A DNA stretch of 64,000 nucleotides from Rhizobium sp. Root1212 (lineage in GTDB: Bacteria > Pseudomonadota > Alphaproteobacteria > Rhizobiales > Rhizobiaceae): positions 434,001-498,000 of the forward strand of contig NZ_LMDA01000012.1 in the NCBI RefSeq assembly GCF_001424985.1, read 5' to 3'. Below the pieces are notes generated by a model. The model was given only the letters and a program-made list of their open reading frames with translations, did not search any database and was not told the DNA's origin. This document shows, one piece after another, positions 34,951 through 43,956 of the stretch (positions within the stretch are counted from its first letter, which is position 1; every line of letters begins with the position of its first letter). The translations under genes and the position numbers were made by a program.

Positions 34951-36939
34951 ATGACAGAATTTGCAGGCGTCGTTCCGGCGATCGCAGAGGCGTTGAACAA
35001 GCGCGGCTATACCGACCTGACCCCGGTGCAGCAGGCCGTGATCGCGCCGGAACTGGAAGGCCGCGATGCCCTGGTTTCCGCCCAGACGGGCTCCGGCAAG
35101 ACCGTCGCCTTCGGCCTGGCGCTCGCGCCGTCGCTGCTCGATGGCGCCGACCGCTTTGGCCGCCCCGGTGCGCCGCTCGCACTGGTCGTCGCGCCGACGC
35201 GTGAGCTTGCCCTGCAGGTGAAGCGCGAAATCGAATGGCTTTATGAACTGACCGGCGCCACCGTCACGTCCTGCGTCGGCGGCATGGACATCCGCTCCGA
35301 GCGCCGGGCGCTGGAACGCGGCGCCCATATCGTCGTCGGCACGCCGGGCCGCATCTGCGACCATATTCGCCGCGAGGCGCTGAATATGTCGGCGCTGAAG
35401 GCCGTGGTGCTCGATGAAGCCGACGAGATGCTCGACCTCGGTTTCCGTGAAGACCTCGAATTCATCCTCGAAAGCGCGCCGGAAGATCGCCGCACGCTGA
35501 TGTTCTCGGCGACCGTGCCGCGCACCATCGCCAATCTGGCGAAGAGCTACCAGCGCGATGCCGTGCGCCTCAGCACTCAGTCCGAACAGAAGCAGCATGT
35601 CGATATCGAATATCGTGCGCTGACGGTGACCCCGGCCGACCGCGAAAACGCCATCATCAACGTGCTGCGCTACTATGAAGCGCGCAACGCCATCGTCTTC
35701 TGCTCCACCCGCGCCGCCGTCAACCATCTGACCGCCCGTTTCAACAATCGCGGCTTCTCGGTGGTGGCGCTGTCGGGCGAACTCAGCCAGAACGAGCGGA
35801 CCCATGCGCTGCAGGCGATGCGCGACGGCCGCGCCCGCGTCTGCATCGCGACCGACGTCGCTGCCCGCGGCATCGATCTGCCCGGTCTCGAGCTGGTCGT
35901 TCACGCCGACCTGCCCACCAATTCGGACACCCTGCTTCACCGCAGCGGCCGCACCGGCCGCGCCGGCAACAAGGGCATCAGCGCGCTGATCGTGCCGACC
36001 AGCGCCCGCCGCAAGGCCGAGCGCCTGCTGCGCGAAGCCAATATCGAGGCCATCTGGGCAAAGCCGCCGAGCGCCGACGAAGTCAGCGCCCGCGACGACG
36101 AGCGCCTGCTGGCCGACCCGTCCTTCTCCGAGGCGCCGCGCGAGGAAGAGGAATCCCTGGTCAAGGCGCTGCTGGAAAAGTTCGGCGCCGAACAGGTGGC
36201 CGCAGCCCTGGTGCGCATGACTCGCGCCAATCGTTCCGCCCCGGAAGACCTGATCGATACGCCGTCCTTCCAGCCCACGGGCGACCGTGCGCCCCGTGGC
36301 GACCGGCCGGAACGCGAACCGCGTGCGCCGCGCGGCGATTTCGGTGATGCCGTCTGGTTCTCGCTCTCTGCCGGCCGCAAGCAGAATGTCGAGCCGCGTT
36401 GGCTGATCCCGATGCTCTGCCGCATCGGCAAGATCACCAAGCAGGAGATCGGCGCGATCAAGATGCAGCAGGACGAGACCTTCGTGGAAATCGCCCGCGA
36501 CTGGCTGGATCGCTTCAACGAAGCTGTCGGCCCGAAGAAGATGCTGGAAAAGGGCATCTCGATCCGCGAACTCGATGGCGCGCCGACTTTCTCGGATGCC
36601 CCACGCGGCAACTATGCCGACCGCAAGCCGAAGGGCGACTGGAAGGGCGAAGGCAAACCGAAGCGCAGCTTTGGTGATCGCCCCGAGCGCGCCGCCCATG
36701 AGGGTCGCAGCTTCGAAAAGCGTGACGACAAGCCGTGGGCCGGCAAGCCTAGCAAGGGCAAGTTCGGCGCCGACCGACCGGTTGACGAGCGGCCGGCAAA
36801 GCCAAAGTTCGACAAGCCGAAATTCGATAAGCCCAAGTTTGAGAAGCCGAAGTTCGAGAAGCCGAAATTTGAAAAGCCTGCCTTCGATGGCGACGATGCC
36901 AAGCAGAAGAAGAGCAAGAAGAAAAAAGCAAATGGTTGA
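34951..36939 (+). CDS. DEAD-box RNA helicase with DbpA-type RNA-binding domain and basic repeat tail
   Basis: A 662-residue ATP-dependent RNA helicase, CsdA/DeaD-like, probably for ribosome assembly or cold adaptation. The start at 34951 (MTEFAGVVPAIAEALNKRGY) fits the usual length of this N-terminus; an in-frame start at 34849 adds 34 residues without domain match. Motifs: Q-motif TDLTPVQQAVI, I AQTGSGKT (about 45-52), Ia PTRELALQ, Ib TPGRICDH, II DEAD (VVLDEADEMLDLGF), III SATVP, IV IVFCSTR, V ATDVAARGID, VI HRSGRTGRAG. A DbpA-type domain lies at about 465-540. The tail has seven KPKF-type repeats (about 610-645) and ends in a Lys-rich stretch. Confidence 0.93.
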   Translation: MTEFAGVVPAIAEALNKRGYTDLTPVQQAVIAPELEGRDALVSAQTGSGKTVAFGLALAPSLLDGADRFGRPGAPLALVVAPTRELALQVKREIEWLYELTGATVTSCVGGMDIRSERRALERGAHIVVGTPGRICDHIRREALNMSALKAVVLDEADEMLDLGFREDLEFILESAPEDRRTLMFSATVPRTIANLAKSYQRDAVRLSTQSEQKQHVDIEYRALTVTPADRENAIINVLRYYEARNAIVFCSTRAAVNHLTARFNNRGFSVVALSGELSQNERTHALQAMRDGRARVCIATDVAARGIDLPGLELVVHADLPTNSDTLLHRSGRTGRAGNKGISALIVPTSARRKAERLLREANIEAIWAKPPSADEVSARDDERLLADPSFSEAPREEEESLVKALLEKFGAEQVAAALVRMTRANRSAPEDLIDTPSFQPTGDRAPRGDRPEREPRAPRGDFGDAVWFSLSAGRKQNVEPRWLIPMLCRIGKITKQEIGAIKMQQDETFVEIARDWLDRFNEAVGPKKMLEKGISIRELDGAPTFSDAPRGNYADRKPKGDWKGEGKPKRSFGDRPERAAHEGRSFEKRDDKPWAGKPSKGKFGADRPVDERPAKPKFDKPKFDKPKFEKPKFEKPKFEKPAFDGDDAKQKKSKKKKANG

Positions 36940-36968
36940 TCTGGGCCGGGGCGCGGCCTCGGTCAGGT

Positions 36969-36995
36969 GCCGCATCGCCTGATGGGCGATGCGGC
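36969..36995. terminator. Hairpin between helicase gene and convergent DUF982 gene
   Basis: GCCGCATCGCC pairs with GGGCGATGCGGC around a TGAT loop, between two convergent stop codons (36939 and 37003). It lacks a T-run; a bidirectional terminator is likely. Confidence 0.55.
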
Positions 36996-37002
36996 GGTGT
37001 CG

Positions 37003-37239
37003 TCAGGCCAGAATGCCGGCCTGACGCGCTGCGGCGACGAAGGAGGCGGAAGCCGCCTTGCTGCTGCGGATGCCGTCCAGCGCATCCAGGCAATGCTGGA
37101 GCGCGCGGCGATAGGCACTGTTGCGCTCGCCCGGCCAGCGGCGCAGGAATTCCACCGCGTCCCAGGCATTGGCGATGATATTCTGCCGGCTGTTCTTGAT
37201 AATGAGCCGAACGGGGGTGGGGAAGGATTTGGAACTCAC
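37003..37239 (-). CDS. DUF982 family protein
   Basis: A 78-residue protein starting at a GTG (37239) with GAGGTC upstream; a longer open frame to 37473 extends through non-coding-looking sequence. SRQNIIANAWDAVEFLRRWP followed by a Ala/Leu-rich second half is typical of DUF982, a small family found mostly in Rhizobiaceae, often in many copies per genome. Function unknown. It probably forms a compact helical dimer. It is convergent with the helicase gene. Confidence 0.8.
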   Translation of the reverse strand: MSSKSFPTPVRLIIKNSRQNIIANAWDAVEFLRRWPGERNSAYRRALQHCLDALDGIRSSKAASASFVAAARQAGILA

Positions 37240-37423
37240 CTTGACCTCGTATGCGTATTTCGATTGCGGCGAGGGAACGCGATGGCGTCCGGAAGGTTCC
37301 CGCATTGATTTTATATTCTTTTCCGGTTGATTTCGAAATTTCTGAATAAGGTGCGGGGTGCGTCCGTCATCTCCTTTGCAGGGCTCGTTTTTCACGCGCG
37401 CCGCAGTTTCAAAAGGGGGGATC

Positions 37424-37663
37424 ATGACGAAAAACCGCAAGCTCTGGCTTGGCTGGATGTTCATCGTCGTCAACGGGCTTTATCTCGTCTTCGGTCTTGC
37501 GGCGAACGACATGGGCGGTATTGTCGATCTCGGATACAGTCAGGATGGGCCGCTGTCCTTCGACGCCGCGCCGGGTCGGTTTCTGTTCGGCATTCTGCTT
37601 TACGGCGCGATCGTGATGATCGGCATCAACATGGTTCGCGAAGCCTCGCGGATGGAAAGGTGA
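37424..37663 (+). CDS. Small two-helix membrane protein
   Basis: A 79-residue protein starting at MTKNRKLWLGWMFIVVNGLY, with a strong AAAAGGGGGG just upstream. Two hydrophobic segments are seen, about residues 9-28 and 52-70, with a short polar loop between. I do not recognise the family. It precedes the amine oxidase gene by 53 bp on the same strand and may be co-transcribed with it. Confidence 0.65.
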   Translation: MTKNRKLWLGWMFIVVNGLYLVFGLAANDMGGIVDLGYSQDGPLSFDAAPGRFLFGILLYGAIVMIGINMVREASRMER

Positions 37664-37716
37664 GCCGCCCGCTCCATGCCGGCCAGATCCGAAAACGAGA
37701 AGATAGAGGCAAGCAA

Positions 37717-39012
37717 TTGAGGTCAGACGTTATCGATGTGCTGGTCGTCGGTGCCGGTTTCGCCGGTCTTGCAGCGGCGCATGCGCTGATCGAGGCGGGG
37801 AAGCGCGTGCTCGTGCTGGAGGCACGCGACCGGGTTGGCGGTCGCGTGGAGCCGGCTTTCTTTGCCGACGGGCGGCGGATCGATACCGGCGGGCAGTTCA
37901 TCAGCGAGGATATGCCGGCTGTCATGGAGCTTGCACGGCGTTACAATCGACCGCTGGTATCGGTGCCGGACGACGGAAAGCTTGTGCTGCGGCCGGCCTT
38001 GCCGCCACGCGATGCATTTCGGTTTCATGAAGGCGTGGATGCGATCCGTCGCCGAGCCAAGGCCATCGATCCCCGCGATCCCGCTATCGTCGGGCTTTCC
38101 GTGGCCGTCTGGCTGGCGCGGCAACCGGAGGACGACGAGGTCAAGGCCGGTTTCCGCGCCATGATCCACGGCCTCTGGTGCCGGCGCGCGGATGAACTTC
38201 CGCTTTGGTATTATATAGACAATGATCGCCGCCTCGAAACGACGGTTTCCGAGCTGCAATATTACCTGGAAGACAGCACGTATTCGCTCGCCGAAGCTGT
38301 TGCTGCCGGGCTGGGGGATCGGTTGCTGCTCTCGACGCCCGTAGACGCCATCGCCGTCGCAGCCGATGGGGTGAGCGTCGAGGCGGGAGGCCTGACATTC
38401 CACGCCGGCCACGTCCTTCTGGCAGTGCCGCCGGTGATGGCCCGGCGTATTTCGATCTCGCCGCCGCTTCCGGCTGAGATTTCGGCTGCCCTCGATGTCT
38501 GGGGGAGCGGTACGGTCGTCAAGATTTGCTTCCGCTACGACCGGCGCTTCTGGCGGGATAGTGATCTGAGCGGCATGGTGATGTGGCGCGATGTGAAAGG
38601 GCTTTTTGCGTGCGATATCAGCAGCGGCGACGATGCTTTGCTCATCGTCTTCATTGGCGGGCCGCTTGCGGTCGAATGGGCCGGGGAGGGTGAGGCCGCG
38701 ATGCTTGAAAAGGTGCTGGCGCGGCTTGCCGATGCGCTTGGCCCGGAGGCGGGCAAGCCGTTGGAATCCATCCTGCGCGACTGGACCAACGACAAATGGA
38801 GCGGCGGCGGCTATAGTGACGTCGTCCTCGGCATGTCCGCCTACGACGCCGAAGACGTGTTGCGCGGTGGGGCCGGGCTTGTTCACTTTGCCTCGTCGGA
38901 GTTGTCGCCATTCTTTCCGGGCTATATCGAAGGCGCGATTACGGCAGGCCGCGAGGCTGCGGCGCGTATCCTTTCTCAATCGCGCAGAGCTTCCTGCGCG
39001 TCCGGATCGTAA
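37717..39012 (+). CDS. Flavin-containing amine oxidase (monoamine/polyamine oxidase-like)
   Basis: A 431-residue FAD enzyme. The first strand of the FAD fold (VIDVLVVGAGFAGLAAAHALIEAG) begins within ten residues of a TTG at 37717, which has AGAGGC upstream; no ATG is available, so TTG is the best start. The motif LVLEARDRVGGRV and the substrate-domain GGQFISEDMPAVMELARRY support the amine-oxidase family; the C-terminal FAD contact YIEGAITAGREAAARIL closes the fold. It may oxidise polyamines or other amines in the cytosol. There is no signal peptide. The 166 bp after it holds no gene that I can see. Confidence 0.85.
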   Translation: MRSDVIDVLVVGAGFAGLAAAHALIEAGKRVLVLEARDRVGGRVEPAFFADGRRIDTGGQFISEDMPAVMELARRYNRPLVSVPDDGKLVLRPALPPRDAFRFHEGVDAIRRRAKAIDPRDPAIVGLSVAVWLARQPEDDEVKAGFRAMIHGLWCRRADELPLWYYIDNDRRLETTVSELQYYLEDSTYSLAEAVAAGLGDRLLLSTPVDAIAVAADGVSVEAGGLTFHAGHVLLAVPPVMARRISISPPLPAEISAALDVWGSGTVVKICFRYDRRFWRDSDLSGMVMWRDVKGLFACDISSGDDALLIVFIGGPLAVEWAGEGEAAMLEKVLARLADALGPEAGKPLESILRDWTNDKWSGGGYSDVVLGMSAYDAEDVLRGGAGLVHFASSELSPFFPGYIEGAITAGREAAARILSQSRRASCASGS

Positions 39013-39178
39013 GTCAGCCTGATCGGTCGAAGCTGCGAGCCCGCGGCTGTGGCCGGTATTGCGAAGGCTGCACACGACGCTGTGCTGTTCGTGAAATGCG
39101 ACAGGGTTTCGGCGGGCGTGCGAATTTCGGCGCGATGGCGGCCCGATACGCGGGAAATGCCGGTGGCTGCCGGAGAAA

Positions 39179-39970
39179 CTAGCGATCCAGCTCGGGATAG
39201 TAGCGATCGAAAGAGCGCGGGCGCAGCTTTTCGCCCATCATACAATCGGTCGCCATGCCGGCTGTCGGCAGCATGCGGGCGGATGGTTGGCGGCGGGTGA
39301 TTTCCATCACCAATTTCTGGCGGATGGCCATGGCGAAATCGTCGCGGCTATGCACCGGCACGACGAAGGAGCCGGCGCCGCCGATGACGCAATCGGCGTA
39401 ATAACTGTCGAGGGTCCCGCGCGTCGTCGAGGGGCGGACGAGGATGGCAAGCCCGTTCACGGTGATGCCTGTATCGACGACCGCGTCGCGGGCGGGGCTT
39501 ACCGGCGGCCCCATGTTGTTCGGGCCGTCGCCGGAAACGTCGATTACCCGTCGCAGGCCCTGATAGCCGTTGGCGTCGATCAGTCGGGCTCCATAGGCCA
39601 GCGCATTGGAAATCGAGGTGCCGCGGCGGGTGGCGATGGGGCGGGAGGCGATGCGGGCGGCAAAGGTTGCCGCATCATCGCCGGTTTCGATGACCTGCCA
39701 GTCCACAAGCGAGGTTTCGTTGACGCTTCCGGCCCATTCGAAATAGCTGAGGGCGATGCGGCCGAACCGGCCGGTCTGAACCGCATTGACGAAATCGGGA
39801 TGGGTGATCGCCTCGACATAGCCGGAGCGCTGGATTTCCGCCTCTTCCGTGTCCATCGAGCCGGACATGTCGACGGCAAGCACCAGTTCCACATCCACCC
39901 GTTTTTCCTCCGCGGCGGCGGGGACGGGCGTACTGGAAAGACCGAGAACAAAGACAAGTATCGAGAGCAT
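39179..39970 (-). CDS. DUF1194 secreted von Willebrand A-like protein
   Basis: A 263-residue exported protein. The signal peptide MLSILVFVLGLSSTPVPAAAE is followed by VELVLAVDMSGSMDTEEAEI, whose DMSGS is the MIDAS metal-binding motif of vWA domains; a conserved SGDGPNN and later Cys pair (DCVIGG, DCMMGE) match DUF1194 proteins. The function of the family is unknown; periplasmic, metal-dependent protein binding is likely. It is transcribed alone, divergent from the glucan hydrolase gene and convergent with the amine oxidase gene. Confidence 0.85.
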   Translation of the reverse strand: MLSILVFVLGLSSTPVPAAAEEKRVDVELVLAVDMSGSMDTEEAEIQRSGYVEAITHPDFVNAVQTGRFGRIALSYFEWAGSVNETSLVDWQVIETGDDAATFAARIASRPIATRRGTSISNALAYGARLIDANGYQGLRRVIDVSGDGPNNMGPPVSPARDAVVDTGITVNGLAILVRPSTTRGTLDSYYADCVIGGAGSFVVPVHSRDDFAMAIRQKLVMEITRRQPSARMLPTAGMATDCMMGEKLRPRSFDRYYPELDR

Positions 39971-40128
39971 CGCGCCATCCCATCATGTCTTAATCTTGCG
40001 CTTAGAGCGCAGTCTAGCATGGGCAAGAGGAGATGGGATGATTTCGATCAAGGAGCGGTTCAACAATCGGTGATTTGATCCTGCCGTCGAGCTGTGGTGA
40101 TCTTTAGGCTCTCCGGAGTATTTTTTTG

Positions 40129-41418
40129 ATGTTGTTAAAAGGTGATACGGATACGGCCGTCCTCGACCGTCTCCAGAAAACTGCATTTGACTATTTTGTC
40201 GATTTTGCCAATCCGCGCACCGGCCTGATTGCCGATACCTCGCTGCCCGGATCGCCCTCGAGTATTGCCGCCACGGGATTTGGCCTTTCCTGCTATCCGA
40301 TCGGCGTAGAACGCGGATGGATGAGCCGGGCGCAGGCGGCCGAGCGCACCCTGACGCTCATGCGTTTCCTGGCGGAAAGCAAGCAGAGCCGCGACAAGGA
40401 TGCCACCGGTTACAAGGGCCTCTATTACCATTTCCTCGACATGGAGACGGGCAAGCGCACCTGGCGCTGCGAGCTGTCGCTGATCGATAGCGCCTTGCTT
40501 CTGGCCGGCGCGCTGACGGCGTCTGCGTACTTCGTCGAGGAAAACACAGCCGAAAACGAAATCCGCTCGCTGGCTGCGATGCTCTATGCCCGCGCCAACT
40601 GGAGCTGGGCGCTCGATCGCGCCGATACGCTTTCGCTCGGCTGGAAGCCGCGCAGCGGTTTCCTGCCCTTCCGCTGGGAAGGGTATAGCGAGGCGATCAT
40701 TCTTTACGTGCTGGCGCTGGCGTCGCCGTCCTATCCGGTGCCGGTGGAAAGCTATAAGGCCTTCACCGACAAGTTCGAATGGATGACGGTCGGCGAGCAG
40801 GCGTTCCTCTATGCCGGGCCGCTTTTCATCCATCTGTTTTCCCATGGCTGGATCGATTTTCGCGGCATCCGCGATGCGGCGGTGGCGGCGAAGGATACCG
40901 ACTATTTCGAAAACACTCGCCGGGCGATCGCTGTGCAGCGCGACTACGCGATCAAGAATCCCGGCGCCTTTGCAGGCTATGGCCCCGATCTCTGGGGATT
41001 GTCAGCCTGCGACGGGCCGGAGCGGCCGCGCAAGCTGATCGACGGCCGCCGCCAGCAGTTTGCCGGTTATGCAGCGCGCGGCGCGCCGCTCGGGCCGGAT
41101 GACGGCACGCTGGCGCCGTGGGCGCCGCTCGCCTGCCTGCCCTTCGAGCCGAAGCTGGCGATGGCGGCGACACGGCATATCCTGACGGAGTATCCCGAGG
41201 TGTTGCCCGATGCCCGCTTCATCGGCAGCTTCAATCCGAGCGTGCGGGCGGACTCGACGGCAGGCTGGCTCAACGAGCGCTGCGTCGGGCTGGATCAGGG
41301 CATTCTGGTGATGATGATCGAGAATTCCCGCAGCGGACTGATCTGGGAACTGACGCGGCAGATGCCGGTCATCCGGCGCGGCCTGCGGCGGGCAGGTTTT
41401 TCCGGCGGCTGGCTTTAG
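40129..41418 (+). CDS. Glycoamylase-family protein, probable beta-1,2-glucan hydrolase (GH144-like)
   Basis: A 429-residue protein starting at the ATG at 40129 with CGGAG upstream (a TTG one codon earlier is also possible). The (alpha/alpha)6-type sequence LDRLQKTAFDYFVDFANPRTGLIADT is typical of the glycoamylase/GH144 family, known for endo-beta-1,2-glucanases and for the related domain of cyclic glucan synthases. Family-like acidic residues appear in RWEGYSEAIILYVLALASP and FIHLFSHGWIDFRGI. No signal peptide is seen, so it would act in the cytosol, which is unusual for a polymer hydrolase. In rhizobia the likely substrate is beta-1,2-glucan; this is inferred. Confidence 0.8.
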   Translation: MLLKGDTDTAVLDRLQKTAFDYFVDFANPRTGLIADTSLPGSPSSIAATGFGLSCYPIGVERGWMSRAQAAERTLTLMRFLAESKQSRDKDATGYKGLYYHFLDMETGKRTWRCELSLIDSALLLAGALTASAYFVEENTAENEIRSLAAMLYARANWSWALDRADTLSLGWKPRSGFLPFRWEGYSEAIILYVLALASPSYPVPVESYKAFTDKFEWMTVGEQAFLYAGPLFIHLFSHGWIDFRGIRDAAVAAKDTDYFENTRRAIAVQRDYAIKNPGAFAGYGPDLWGLSACDGPERPRKLIDGRRQQFAGYAARGAPLGPDDGTLAPWAPLACLPFEPKLAMAATRHILTEYPEVLPDARFIGSFNPSVRADSTAGWLNERCVGLDQGILVMMIENSRSGLIWELTRQMPVIRRGLRRAGFSGGWL

Positions 41419-41484
41419 ACGGTATCGTCATACGTGTTTCTGTTTTAGGGTGAATCCGGGCGGCATATCGAGTGGTCGGCATCC

Positions 41485-42264
41485 TTGGAAAACAACAGCG
41501 TAGATCGAGCTTTGCCGGCGCCATCCGCCGTTTCAGCGCACCGCATCACGGAAGCCATGCTTTCCTTTGGTAATGCCGACGCGTCGTTCCGCACCGTCGC
41601 CACCGCCTGGGCCGAGTGGCTGGACGACTGGCTCGCCTATCAGAAAAATTTCGGGACGGGGCCGGATGAGCGCATTCAGGCCGCGCATCTCATGACCTTC
41701 TATGCCCACCATCTGGGGGCTGTTGCGGGGCACCTCTTTCTTGCCAGCGGCGATGTTGTCGATCTCTCCCCGGAAAGCCTGCATGTCCGGTTTGAAGCTT
41801 TCGATCCGATGGAAGGGCGGCCGGAAGCGGCGCGGCGGTTTCATTTCCGGTCGCTTCACTCAGCAGCGCCGGGCAGCGAAGATGCGTTGCATGACAATCT
41901 CGTGCATAGCCTTTTGCCGGCTGTGGAGGTTCTGGGGCGGCGGTGCGGGCTCTCGGCGGGGTCGCTCAGGCGGCTGGCTTCGGATGGCATTTTTGGCGCG
42001 TTCGTGGATGTCGGCCGGGCTCTGAACGAGGAGGATCGGGCGACGGCGGTCGGGCTGGCGATCGTGGAGAAGCAGGGGTCTCCGTTCCGCTCGGGCGCAC
42101 CGCGTCTGGAACGGATCGTCGGCTGCGATGGCGAAGAGAGGGTCTACCGCATCCGCAGCGGCTGCTGTCTTGCCTACAGGGCAGGCGAGGGGCGGCATTG
42201 CGATGTCTGCGTGCTGCTGTCGCCCGAGGAGCGGCGGCGGCGGCTGGCCGCGCTTGCCGGATAG
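41485..42264 (+). CDS. FhuF-like siderophore-iron reductase family protein
   Basis: A 259-residue protein from a TTG start (41485). The C-terminus GCCLAYRAGEGRHCDVCVLL has the exact CC-x10-C-x2-C cysteine pattern of FhuF, which binds a [2Fe-2S] cluster and reduces ferric siderophores in the cytosol. The N-terminal half is only weakly conserved with FhuF, as usual. It stands 66 bp after the glucanase gene, far from the siderophore cluster at 54.5-58.7 kb, where a second FhuF protein is encoded. It may serve another siderophore. The start codon is uncertain. Confidence 0.78.
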   Translation: MENNSVDRALPAPSAVSAHRITEAMLSFGNADASFRTVATAWAEWLDDWLAYQKNFGTGPDERIQAAHLMTFYAHHLGAVAGHLFLASGDVVDLSPESLHVRFEAFDPMEGRPEAARRFHFRSLHSAAPGSEDALHDNLVHSLLPAVEVLGRRCGLSAGSLRRLASDGIFGAFVDVGRALNEEDRATAVGLAIVEKQGSPFRSGAPRLERIVGCDGEERVYRIRSGCCLAYRAGEGRHCDVCVLLSPEERRRRLAALAG

Positions 42265-42268
42265 GCGC

Positions 42269-42301
42269 AAGGCCGCCGCGTGGTTCACGGCGGCCTGTTG
42301 T
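42269..42301. terminator. Terminator between convergent FhuF-like gene and cbtA
   Basis: GGCCGCCG (42271-42278) pairs with CGGCGGCC (42288-42295), flanked by AA and a T-rich tail, in the 40-bp gap between two convergent stop codons. Confidence 0.7.
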
Positions 42302-42304
42302 TCG

Positions 42305-43078
42305 TTATGCCTTCAGAAAGCGGTCATTGATGAAGCCCAGAACGACGCCGAGCACCAGCCAGAAGCCCAGCGTCGTTGCGAGTGCGGCAACGGCGAATTC
42401 CGCACCGAGCACGGCCGGCACGTTGCTGGAGATATCCAGCGGCTGCGGCGCACCGTAAATGTGCGGCAGCGCGATCAGCACGAGGCCGGCGATCTTGGCG
42501 ATCATCTCGCCGCGCAGGGCAAGAAGATAAAGGCCGGCGCCGGAAAGCAGCACGGTCGCGATCCACCAGAGCTGGCGATCCTGAAGCTCGGCGGCCGGGA
42601 AGCCCGGCAATTCCGGCGGCAGGCCAATGGCGGGCAGCAGGTGCACGGCAAGCCAGCCGCAGGCACCCCAATAGACGCCGTTGGCAAACGTCACCGGACG
42701 ATTCGAAAGCAGGCCGATGGCGGTCAGCAGCAGCGCGAAGCCGGCGCCGGCCACGAGATTTGCCAGCAGCGTGCCGGAAAAGCGGCTCATGCCGAACATG
42801 ATACCGCCGTCCTCGTGCTCGCCCTCATGGGCGTAGGCCGGCGTCACCGGCGAAAGGGCGGCAAGCACTTCGCCGAGCAGGGCAGCACCCGAAAGTGAGG
42901 AATGCTGCTGCTGTTCGCCGGCCGGCGGCGTGGCGGGCTGGACGGCTGGCTGTTCGGCGTTTTCGAATTCCTCGGCATGGAGGATCAGCGGTACGACCCG
43001 GAGTTCCTGGGCGCCTGTCATGAAGACACCCGCGATGAGCCCGGCTACCACGGCAGCCAGGAGCGTTTTGACGATCAT
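42305..43078 (-). CDS. cbtA: Cobalt transporter subunit CbtA
   Basis: A 257-residue membrane protein starting at MIVKTLLAAVVAGLIAGVFM, with CAGGGGACC upstream; an ATG at 43105 would add nine residues but has no ribosome site. It has five to six transmembrane segments, a long first periplasmic loop (about 35-85) with AHEGEHEDGG, and later LANLVAGAGFALLLTAIGLL. CbtA was predicted as a cobalt carrier because it co-occurs with B12 riboswitches; direct transport data are few. It lies 175 bp after cbtB. Confidence 0.88.
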   Translation of the reverse strand: MIVKTLLAAVVAGLIAGVFMTGAQELRVVPLILHAEEFENAEQPAVQPATPPAGEQQQHSSLSGAALLGEVLAALSPVTPAYAHEGEHEDGGIMFGMSRFSGTLLANLVAGAGFALLLTAIGLLSNRPVTFANGVYWGACGWLAVHLLPAIGLPPELPGFPAAELQDRQLWWIATVLLSGAGLYLLALRGEMIAKIAGLVLIALPHIYGAPQPLDISSNVPAVLGAEFAVAALATTLGFWLVLGVVLGFINDRFLKA

Positions 43079-43253
43079 TTTCTTGGTCCCCTGAATGCGC
43101 GACATCGCCCGCCGGTCGCCCGGCGGCTACGCGCATCGTCACGTTGAATGGTCACTGTCGGCGGCGGGCTCAAAGCCAGCCGTTCCCGTTCGCAGCGGGC
43201 AGGCCCGTTGCGTTGCTTCGCTCACAGTCTCTGCGCGGTTTCCCGCGACAGGA

Positions 43254-43430
43254 TCAGTGGCAGGGGAAGCCGAAGGAGTGGCGCACGTCGTGGGCCGTGT
43301 CGTGGATCGTGGCGGAATTGGCAAGACCGGTGCCGAACACCAGGAAACCGCCGACCAGAAGCGCGAGGAAGCCCGCAGTGATCCGGTCGCTGAGAGAGAG
43401 CGTGACGCTCGAAAGAGTAGACGTAGCCAT
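43254..43430 (-). CDS. cbtB: Cobalt transporter subunit CbtB
   Basis: A 58-residue protein starting MATSTLSSVTLSLSDRITAG after GGAGG. One membrane helix (about residues 17-38) and the histidine-bearing tail HDTAHDVRHSFGFPCH are diagnostic for CbtB, thought to hold cobalt for CbtA. It is the first gene after the cobalamin riboswitch. Confidence 0.9.
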   Translation of the reverse strand: MATSTLSSVTLSLSDRITAGFLALLVGGFLVFGTGLANSATIHDTAHDVRHSFGFPCH

Positions 43431-43487
43431 GACAACCTCCGTGATGGCGCGTGGGATATCCCCACAGGCGGGCCCTATGCCCTTCAT

Positions 43488-43690
43488 CAACCGGCAGGTT
43501 TCCTGGCTCGCGGTGTCAGGCGCCGGGGCACCTTGGGGCTTTCCTCGCCTTCCCAGGGGTGAACGCGTCCGCCTCCCAGTGGCTTTTCCCGGACCCTCCG
43601 GGATGGAAAACCCTTGACCGCTCTACAGTCGCGGGGTCGGCCGTGATGAAGATGCCCGGCAGGGGTCCATCCGTCACGTTCCCATTTACT
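43488..43690 (-). ncRNA. Cobalamin (B12) riboswitch
   Basis: On the minus strand the B12-box GCCACTGGGAGGCGG is present (about 43584-43570), preceded by the usual GGGTTTTCCATCCCGG arm and TGATGGACCCC..GCCGGGC leader, and ending GGAAACCTGCCGG near 43492. It binds adenosylcobalamin and represses cbtBA when B12 is sufficient. Boundaries are approximate. The remaining gap to the next gene (43691-43956) shows nothing further that I can name. Confidence 0.9.
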
Positions 43691-43956
43691 CCGCCAAGAC
43701 GTTTGCCTTGAGCAGAACCAATTGATGTCAGATCATTATGTTTTCAGGCCGCTTCTGTCAATTGAGGCTTATCCCGCCCGGCGATGTCGACGGGAAGGCG
43801 GAAACGAAGCGCTAACGTTTTCGTCAGGCATAAGTTGTATGAAGTCGGGGACAAGCATACTATCCTTCATTAGAGACTGACTGCTGCTGCTGATGGTTCG
43901 GAAAGAGTGAACCTCGACACAATCTGGGACGCTGCGCAGGAGGGCCGGTCTGCCGC

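Noticed and set aside
36800-36890. Short tandem DNA repeats, considered as a CRISPR array
   Set aside because: The units are 15 bp, in frame inside the helicase gene, without spacers.
34819-36975. A 718-codon minus-strand frame
   Set aside because: Antisense to the helicase gene; the repeated LLELRLLELRL-type stretch is only the complement of the KPKF repeats.
43139-43465. A 108-codon minus-strand frame over cbtB and the cbtB-cbtA gap
   Set aside because: It overlaps cbtB in another frame and shows no domain; cbtB has the family's His-rich tail and a clear ribosome site.
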